This document shows positions 47,858 through 55,400 of a stretch of DNA of 64,000 nucleotides, piece by piece. Positions within the stretch are counted from its first letter, which is position 1. Each line of letters begins with the position of its first letter. Made by a program: the position numbers and the translations under genes. Origin of the DNA: an uncultured Bradyrhizobium sp. Lineage in GTDB: Bacteria; Pseudomonadota; Alphaproteobacteria; Rhizobiales; Xanthobacteraceae. Location: positions 1 through 64,000 of the forward strand of contig NZ_CAKZJO010000085.1 of NCBI RefSeq assembly GCF_936943645.1, in the 5' to 3' direction. The notes beneath the pieces are model-generated. The model made no database searches. It was given only the letters and a program-made list of their open reading frames with translations, and was not told the origin of the DNA.

Positions 47858-49372
47858 TCAGAACGTGAAGTAGATGAATTCGCTCACGCGATTGACCGCC
47901 ACCACATTATAGGTGAAGGCGACGCCGAACAGCAGGCCGAGCGCCGCCGCCCAGCCGAGCGTCGGACGCCACGCCAGCCGGGCTTCCTTCGGTCGTCCTT
48001 CGCCAAGCAGGAATTGCTGGGTGTTCGGCAGCCCCCACACGATCGTCAATGCTACGACGAACCCGCCGAGCAGCAATCCGCCGGCGAGCCAATCGCCTTC
48101 CGCGCTGACCCCGATCGCCTTCAGCATCTCCGAGAGCCCCGGCGCAGGGTCGAGCAGGGGACCGTGGAGCCAGCCATGCATGCCCCTCATTCCATTGAGA
48201 ACGCGGCTTGCTGCATCGAAACTCTCGGCCCGAAAGAAGACCCATGCGATCACGACCAGGAGAAACGTGGCAATTCGCGCCGTCCATTGCCCGACGACAT
48301 TGATCTCGCGCTCGCCACGAAGGTTCCGCCAGGCGTGATTGACGAGCAGGAGCAGGCCGTGCAGCCCGCCCCAGGCGACAAACGTCCAATTTGCGCCATG
48401 CCAGAGACCGCCGATCAGCATGGTGAGCATGACGTTGACATAGCGTCGGGCCGGGCCGGACCGATTGCCGCCCAGCGGGATGTAAACGTAGTCACGCAAA
48501 AACAGCGACAGCGTGATGTGCCAGCGCCGCCAGAAGTCGATGATACTCGTCGCCTTGTAGGGCGAGTTGAAATTGAAGGGGAGCACGACGCCGAACATCA
48601 GGCCAAGCCCGATGGCCATGTCCGAATAGCCGGAGAAGTCGAAATAGATCTGGAAGGTGTAGGCGAGGGCGGCTCCCCAGGCGTTGAAGAAGCCGGGTGT
48701 TCCGCCGCTCGCAGCCGAAGCGAACACCGGCGTCGCGTATGCGGCCATGCTGTCCGCGATGATGGTCTTCTTGAACAGGCCGAACAGCAGGAAGCTGATG
48801 CCGAGCGCGAAGTTCTCCCAGGAAAAGAGCGCGAAAGTCGGGGCTGAAAACTGCGGCAACAGCTGATGAGGGCGGATGATGGGCCCGGCGATCAGATGGG
48901 GGAAGAAGCTGACGAACAGCGAGTAGCGTGCCAGCGACGGTTCAGCCTGCTTCCGTTGCCGGGTCTCGATCAGATAGCTGATCTGCTCGAAGGTGTAGAA
49001 GGAGATCCCGACCGGCAGCGCAATGGTCGGGATGACGAACGACGCCGAAAACAGCTGATCGATGCTGGAGATGATCAGGCCGGTGTATTTGAAATAGCCG
49101 ATCAGCGCGAGATTGAGCGCGATGCCGCCGATCAACCATGTCCGCGAGCTCCGACGGAAATGCGCGACCGCGTAGCCGAACAGGAAATTCACCGCCACTG
49201 ACACGAGGAAGAGGGCGAAGTTGAACAGGCTCGAATAGGCATAGAATGCGAGGCAGGCCGCCAGCAGGAACAACAGCGCCGCATTCGGCCGCCGTAGCCA
49301 GCCGAGCAGGTAGAAGCCGCCGAGGGCGATCGGCAGGAAGACGAACAGGAAGATGGGCGAGTTGAACAGCAA
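47858..49372 (-). CDS. MBOAT-family O-acyltransferase (AlgI-like)
   Basis: MLFNSPIFLFVFLPIALGGFYLLG, YFDFSGYSDMAIGLGLMFGVVLPFNFNSPYKATSIIDFWRRWHITLSLFLRDYVYIPLGGNR, GGLWHGANWTFVAWG. Confidence 0.96.
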   Translation of the reverse strand: MLFNSPIFLFVFLPIALGGFYLLGWLRRPNAALLFLLAACLAFYAYSSLFNFALFLVSVAVNFLFGYAVAHFRRSSRTWLIGGIALNLALIGYFKYTGLIISSIDQLFSASFVIPTIALPVGISFYTFEQISYLIETRQRKQAEPSLARYSLFVSFFPHLIAGPIIRPHQLLPQFSAPTFALFSWENFALGISFLLFGLFKKTIIADSMAAYATPVFASAASGGTPGFFNAWGAALAYTFQIYFDFSGYSDMAIGLGLMFGVVLPFNFNSPYKATSIIDFWRRWHITLSLFLRDYVYIPLGGNRSGPARRYVNVMLTMLIGGLWHGANWTFVAWGGLHGLLLLVNHAWRNLRGEREINVVGQWTARIATFLLVVIAWVFFRAESFDAASRVLNGMRGMHGWLHGPLLDPAPGLSEMLKAIGVSAEGDWLAGGLLLGGFVVALTIVWGLPNTQQFLLGEGRPKEARLAWRPTLGWAAALGLLFGVAFTYNVVAVNRVSEFIYFTF

Positions 49373-49375
49373 GGA

Positions 49376-51691
49376 TTACCAACAATTCGCTTTGTTTTGA
49401 CGATTCTGAACCCTTGGGGCTTGGGTTGCAGCGGAGATCTGCGTTGCTAGTTCAGGATTGGCTGCCGCCCAGCCCGCAATGCTCGCCCGGCTATGAGCGA
49501 GATGCGCATTGATGTTCTCAGCCGTGAGGCGAACGCCGAAATCCGGCGGTACGGAGTCCGGACGGCCATGGTCCAGGATGCGATCGAGTACGAGATTGCC
49601 GGCCGCATGGCGGTAATGCGAAAATTCCCAGAACCATCGCATCGGCGTCAGATCTGTGCGCTCCGGGACGATCTCGCCGGTCACCGAATTGGCGTCGCTG
49701 AAGTCCCACAGGGGGAACGGCTTGCGTCCGGCGCGCGCCGCTTCTTCTTCATTGATGCGGACCAGTTCGCTCTGCCAGAAGTCGTACCGGTCGGAGAGGC
49801 CGAGTGCGACGAAGAGTTGCCGGACCGAGCTATGTAGCGGCGTCATGAAGAGACGCAGGTCGGTATCGCGTTCATGGGCCCGCCGAACCAGGAAACGGAA
49901 TGCGTTGAAACTGCTCATTCCGGTGTCGGGATTGCTGAAGCAATACATGTATCGCGGCGGCATGAGCCAAATGTACCACCGCCAGCTCAAGAGGTTGTTG
50001 CGGAAGACCCGGCCGTTTCCACCGTTCTTGCGAATGTTGCCGTCCTGCCAATCCCAAACGCGCATGCCGCGGCTGTTGAACGACACGGGCTCCGATTGCC
50101 CGCGAAGCGTTGCGATCGCGTCGTGTACAGCCGTTGTCGAAAAGACCAGGCGAAGCAGCTCTCCGATCTGAAACGCCGCTTTTCCGAGTGCTTGCCAACG
50201 TGACAGAAGTGCGTCCGAATAATCGGCCGCCGGAAGTCCACCCGTCAGTCCCTGCTTTTGACCGACGGCCGCGTAGTGCGAATAGCCGTCGCCGTATTCG
50301 CCAAGCGCCAATCGGACGCGTGCATCGGGATTTTTGGACAGATAGCCGGCTTCGTTCCAGCCGTCGGGCAGGAAACCGCCCATCCGCTTTTCCGCACGCC
50401 CGGCCGCCAGATAGTGGTGATAGCCGTTCAGAAAAGAACCTTGCGAGATCTGATACTCGACATCGCGGTTGACCTGCAGATATCGCCTGTCGTTCCACGC
50501 TTTCGGTATGAAGCCGCCCTCGCGACGCTCCACTTTGCCGGCGGCGAGATAGTGGTGATAACCGCTGACGAAGGTACCGCGAGCGACCTCCGCTCTCACG
50601 TCGGGGTTGACGCGCAGATAGAGTTCTTCGTTCCAGTCGGGGGGCGGGGTGCCATCCTGTCGGCCTTCGGCGCGCCCGGCGACGAGATAGTGGTGATAGC
50701 CGCTGACAAAAGTGCCCCGCCGAACTTCGGCGGCGACATCGGGGTAGATTCGAAGATACTGCGCCTCATTCCAGCCGGGCGGCGGCACTCCGGTCTGCCG
50801 TCCCTCGGCGCGTCCGGCAGCAAGATAGTGATGATATCCGCTGACGAAGGTGCCTCGCCGGACCTCGGCAGCGACATCCGGATAGAGTCGAAGATAGAGC
50901 GCTTCGTTCCAGTCGGCAGGCGGACTGCCCTCCAACATCCCGGCAGGACCCGCGGCCGCTTCCGCGCGGGCCACGTCCCCGGGGCCAGGCGTCGCGACGG
51001 AGGCGGGCGGTTCGGTGGCGCCGTCGGACCGGCGCTTTGCAAGCTCGGCTGTCAGAAAATCGGCGAAGGCCCGCACCCCGTCGCCGGAGAATCGACCCTC
51101 CAGGTAGGCCTGGTCGCGCGGAAAGAAGATATTGAATCCAAAGAAATCGAGGCCGACCACCGCTTGCTTAAGCGGTGCAACTGATTGTGCGTGGAGAAAC
51201 GCCAGCATGACCTCATAGCTGGTGGCCGAAGGCAGGCCGAAGTTGAAGACATTCTCGCCGTTCCATCCGGGATGCTGCGGATCGAGCGCGACCTCAGCGC
51301 GGGAACTGCCCAAGACGACTGCGTCGGGCTTGATGCGGCGCACCTGATACGGCTTCACGACGGGGTCGTGATTTTCGTAGCGCGGCCGCACGACATTGAT
51401 CCCCGCAATGTCCGGAGTTCCGAACAAATAATAGGGATCAACCAAAACGATGAGCGCACAGAGGGCGAGCGGAGGGACAGCTAAGAATGCAATGAATCCA
51501 AAGGTGAAGCGTCGAAAGCTGGAACCGATTGGTGATGCGGGATCGGCGGCCTTGCTGCTCGCAGAGACAAATGCGCTCACCTTGGTCGTGGCTCTCTTGG
51601 GGTGACATCGGAGGTTGACGCCAAACCTATCCAAGGACTCCACGAGGGTCAAATGGGCATAAATTTGCGCAGGCGCGCGCGATCGGCGCAT
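49376..51691 (-). CDS. SGNH-like membrane-anchored protein with five 46-aa WNE/YL-NPDV/HY-G-EGR repeats
   Basis: TM near the N-terminus, VLGSSRAEVALDPQHPGWNGENVFNFGLPSATSYEVMLAFLHAQSVAPLKQAVVGLDFFGFN; paralogue of 25492-27336; stop is 3 nt before the MBOAT start. Confidence 0.75.
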   Translation of the reverse strand: MRRSRAPAQIYAHLTLVESLDRFGVNLRCHPKRATTKVSAFVSASSKAADPASPIGSSFRRFTFGFIAFLAVPPLALCALIVLVDPYYLFGTPDIAGINVVRPRYENHDPVVKPYQVRRIKPDAVVLGSSRAEVALDPQHPGWNGENVFNFGLPSATSYEVMLAFLHAQSVAPLKQAVVGLDFFGFNIFFPRDQAYLEGRFSGDGVRAFADFLTAELAKRRSDGATEPPASVATPGPGDVARAEAAAGPAGMLEGSPPADWNEALYLRLYPDVAAEVRRGTFVSGYHHYLAAGRAEGRQTGVPPPGWNEAQYLRIYPDVAAEVRRGTFVSGYHHYLVAGRAEGRQDGTPPPDWNEELYLRVNPDVRAEVARGTFVSGYHHYLAAGKVERREGGFIPKAWNDRRYLQVNRDVEYQISQGSFLNGYHHYLAAGRAEKRMGGFLPDGWNEAGYLSKNPDARVRLALGEYGDGYSHYAAVGQKQGLTGGLPAADYSDALLSRWQALGKAAFQIGELLRLVFSTTAVHDAIATLRGQSEPVSFNSRGMRVWDWQDGNIRKNGGNGRVFRNNLLSWRWYIWLMPPRYMYCFSNPDTGMSSFNAFRFLVRRAHERDTDLRLFMTPLHSSVRQLFVALGLSDRYDFWQSELVRINEEEAARAGRKPFPLWDFSDANSVTGEIVPERTDLTPMRWFWEFSHYRHAAGNLVLDRILDHGRPDSVPPDFGVRLTAENINAHLAHSRASIAGWAAANPELATQISAATQAPRVQNRQNKANCW
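50222..50911 (-). repeat. Five exact-length tandem 138-bp (46-aa) coding repeats
   Basis: WNEALYLRLYPDVAAEVRRGTFVSGYHHYLAAGRAEGRQTGVPPPG and four further copies, each 46 aa; first W codon at 50911-50909, last repeat codon at 50224-50222. Confidence 0.95.
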
Positions 51692-52027
51692 TGCTTGCCT
51701 CGCTCGGGGCGATCATCCCGAGCAGGGTGGCTTCGGGGCGGACGCCGGCGACGGCTTGAGTCGCCAAGGGCCGCGTCGGCCTGGTCGCGGATGCTGGCGT
51801 TCGCGACCAGGCCTTGCGGTGCGCGACACCGGTTTCCACGTCTTCTCCTACGGCCTCTGCATGGAAGGTACCGTGAAGGAGACGCAGCGCCATCAATCAG
51901 TCGATCGTCGTGTCGGCGCGCATCGATGCCCGGTCGCTTTCGCTTGTCGAATCCGCGAGACCGTCGTTGTCCCGAAAATATTTCCGATCGTGTCTTGCTC
52001 TTTTGCATAGGTTGCGACATTCTGTCT

Positions 52028-52060
52028 ATGCACATAGGGGTAGTGCATGGGGAATAGGGG
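52028..52060. promoter_or_regulatory. Candidate operator: inverted repeat ATGCAC-N9-GTGCAT plus ATAGGGG direct repeat
   Basis: ATGCAC at 52028-52033 and GTGCAT at 52043-52048; ATAGGGG at 52034-52040 and 52054-52060 (20-bp spacing), in the 712-bp divergent intergenic region. Confidence 0.35.
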
Positions 52061-52403
52061 AATGTTGGCTGGCGAATGTGAATGACGTTCCTCTATCATC
52101 TCGCGCCCGTCACGAACGAGGCTGAGTAGCAATTACTCGCCATAGTTCGCGCAGCGGCACATCCACTCAAACGACAGAAGCGCATCGCGGGAAATCCGGC
52201 CGGACGGTCTTTGCCGACGGTGAGGGATGCATGCGTTCAGAAATCTGTTGGGCGATGGTCCGTAGTGCCGGTCGGGGATGACCACATCGCGCGATGCGAG
52301 GGACCGATATCCACAGAGCGAACGCCCCCTGACCTCCATATCGTGGTGTCTGTTGCGTCCAGCGTGATCTAGACGATCCAATGCCGGTTCCGGGGAGGCG
52401 AGA

Positions 52404-55400
52404 ATGCCCAATTCGACAAACGTCAGCAACACCACGATTTCACTCACGGACGGCAGCAGTCTGATCGTCACCGGCACCAACGATACGGTGCTGGTGAATT
52501 CGGGATGGGTGCAGCTGAATGCGCCCGGCGGCAACATCACAGTCAACGGGACGAACGACACGCTGTCGATTGCGAGTGTGGGTAGTTCGGCCGTGGTGAA
52601 CGGTAGCGGGGCGGTCGTTACGCTGAGTGCAGTGGGCGACACCGTCACGCTGAACGGCAACAATGAGAGTGTCACGGTCGCGGCCGGGACGACCAATACC
52701 AAGGTGACGCTGAACGGGACGGGTAGCACCGTGTCAGGGCAGTCCGGGACGACAGTGGTTCTGACCGGAACAGGAAGCGTCGCGACGGTGGTCGGCGATA
52801 GTAACCTGATCTACGTCAACGGCACGAGCGATCAGGTCACGCTGGCGGGCACCAGCGACGCGATGATCGTGAACGGCAGCTACATGACGCTGAGCACGTC
52901 GGCTGTCGGCTACATGACACTGAACGGCACCGGGAACACGGTGACGCTCGGCGGCAACGGGCTCACCTTGAACGTGGGCGGTGTGAGCGACGTTGCGACC
53001 CTGACAGGAACCGGCGCGACCGTGAGCGTGAATGGTTCGGGAAGCACGGTCAACGTGAGCGGGGCGAGCGTAGCGTTAAGGAACGGAATAGTCGTCGGCG
53101 ACGGCAACACGGTGTCGATGACCATAGGCTTCCCGAGCTACGGTGTCGTGAACGGCAACAACGAGACGATCTCGATCAGCGGCGACAATGCGACCATCAC
53201 GGGGACCGGCAACAACGACACCGCCACGCTCAGCGGGACGGGCGATCGGTTGTCATTGACCGGCAACAACCATCTGGTGACGCTGAACGGAGCCTACGGG
53301 ACGCTCGGGCTGAACGGAACGGGCGACGTCGTTCTGGTGAACTCGGTCGGCAACACGATCACGACGCGAAGCGCGGCGAGCTTCACGGTCAGCGGGACAG
53401 GCAGCTCTGCCATCATCAGCGACGCGGGGAACAACCACTTCGTGTCGATGACTGGCGACCAGGAAGTGGTGACCGCGAACGGCAACAGCGACACCGTTGT
53501 CATAAGCGGTAGCGCCGACACGGTCACCCTGACCGGCAGCTACGAGAACATCATCTCCAGCAAGGCCGCCACCATTACAGCGTCCGGCGCCTACGACGAC
53601 ATCACTGTCAACAGCGGCAGCGGAGCGGGCACCTCGTCGATCACTCTCGGCGGCGCGAGCGGGATCGTGCAGGCAAACTCCGGGACCACGCTGCGGATCT
53701 CGGCGACGACGGGATCGGTCAACGTCAACGACATCGAGACCATCGTCTTCGGCAATAACACCAACACGGTGACGATCGCCAACGGGACCGGAACCATCAC
53801 CTTGGTCGGCGTCGCCTCGGTGACCGCTGCTCTCGCGGGCACCACCGGCAACGACACCATGACGGGGACGTCGGGCAATGACATCCTCGACGCCAAGGGT
53901 GGTATCGACAGTGTGCAGGGTAACGGCGGCGACGATGCCTATGTCTTCCACAAGGGCTATGGCCAGCTCACCATCAACAACTACTCCGCCAGCAACAACA
54001 ACTCCTTGGGAACGCTGTCGTTCTTCGACGCCACTGTGCTGACCAGCGACGTGCGGATCTTCCGAGGCGGCGTCGGGTTCGGTGATCTGATCATCCAGAT
54101 TCCGTCAACCGGTGACGAGATCACCGTGAGCGGCGGCTTCGGCAACAGTGCCAACGGTCTGCGGCAGGTGCTGTTTGCCGACGGCACCGCCTGGAACATG
54201 GGTTATCTCGGCGCCCATGCGGGCTACGACGTTAACATCGACGGCAGCGTCAGCACGATCAACGCGAGCAACGTGCTGATCCAGATGCCGGCCAACAACG
54301 CGACCGTAACTGTCAACGGCAACAACGATCCGATCGTCGTGACGGGTACCAGCGACACCGTGATCGTCAATGGCAGCAATGATACCGTGACTGCCAATGC
54401 GACGGCTGTGACGGTCACGGGCACCGGCAGCGCGGTGACCATCAGCGGCAGCGGCAACGCCGTCTCGGTCACGGGAACGAACGACACCGCGACGCTGGTC
54501 GGGACGTCCGACAGTGTTACGGTCAGCGGTAGCAACGCCATCATCAACACCACGAACGCCGTGACGGCTACCGTGACCGGGACGGGAAGTTCGGCCACAA
54601 TCGGCGGCAATGGCGACATCGTGGCGATTACGGGGACGAGCGACGCCGTCACGCTGTCCGGAACGGGGGCGAGCGTCACGATCAGCGGTGCTGCGGCTGT
54701 CCTGAACGCCGGTGGCGCATCGATCGCAGTAACCGCGAACGGCAGTTCGGCCGGCATCACCGGCAACGGCAATAGCGTGTCGATCACGGGCAGCGGCGAG
54801 CAGATCACGCTGACCGGCAACAACGCGAGTGTGACAGTCGGCGGCACCAGCGACAACCTCACCATCAGCGGCAGCAACGCCAGCGTCAGTACCGCCAATG
54901 CGGCGTCGATCACGGTGGCGGGGGCGGCCAGCTCGGCAGCGATCCTCGGTGACGGCAACGCTGTGTCGATGACGGGGAGCAGCGATCAGGTCACGCTGAC
55001 CGGCAACAATGCGGTCGTGACGATCACCGGCGCCGGCGCGTCGCTCGCCGTCAGTGGCAGCAATGCCTCCGTGACGACCAGCAGCGCGTCCACGATCACG
55101 ATCACGGGCACCGCAAGCTCCGCGACGGTGACCGGCGACAGCGATGCCCTGTCCATCACGGGCGCCAGCGACCAGGTGACTCTCACCGGCAATGGCGCCG
55201 TGGTCACGATCAGCGGGGTCAGCGATAGCCTTGTTGTCAGCGGCAGTAACGAGACGATCACCACAACGAGCGCAGCGGCGATCATGCTGACCGGCAGCGG
55301 CAGCACGGCGATCGTCAATGGCGGCGGAAATACCATCTCGATCACGGGCACGAGCGATCGGGCAACGGTCACCGGCAACGGCGAAACCGTCAACATCGGC

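Noticed and set aside
50222-50911. Tandem 138-bp repeats considered as a CRISPR-like or non-coding repeat array
   Set aside because: Period is 138 bp with no unique spacers, all copies stay in frame, and substitutions preserve the protein consensus, so it is a coding repeat.
52124-52138. GAGTA-GCAAT-TACTC inverted repeat upstream of the giant gene
   Set aside because: Only 5-bp arms; expected by chance at this length, with no supporting second copy found.
51602-52330. Small ORFs in the 712-bp gap between the divergent repeat-protein and giant genes
   Set aside because: Several overlapping frames on both strands, none with a convincing start, codon pattern or motif; treated as regulatory/intergenic.
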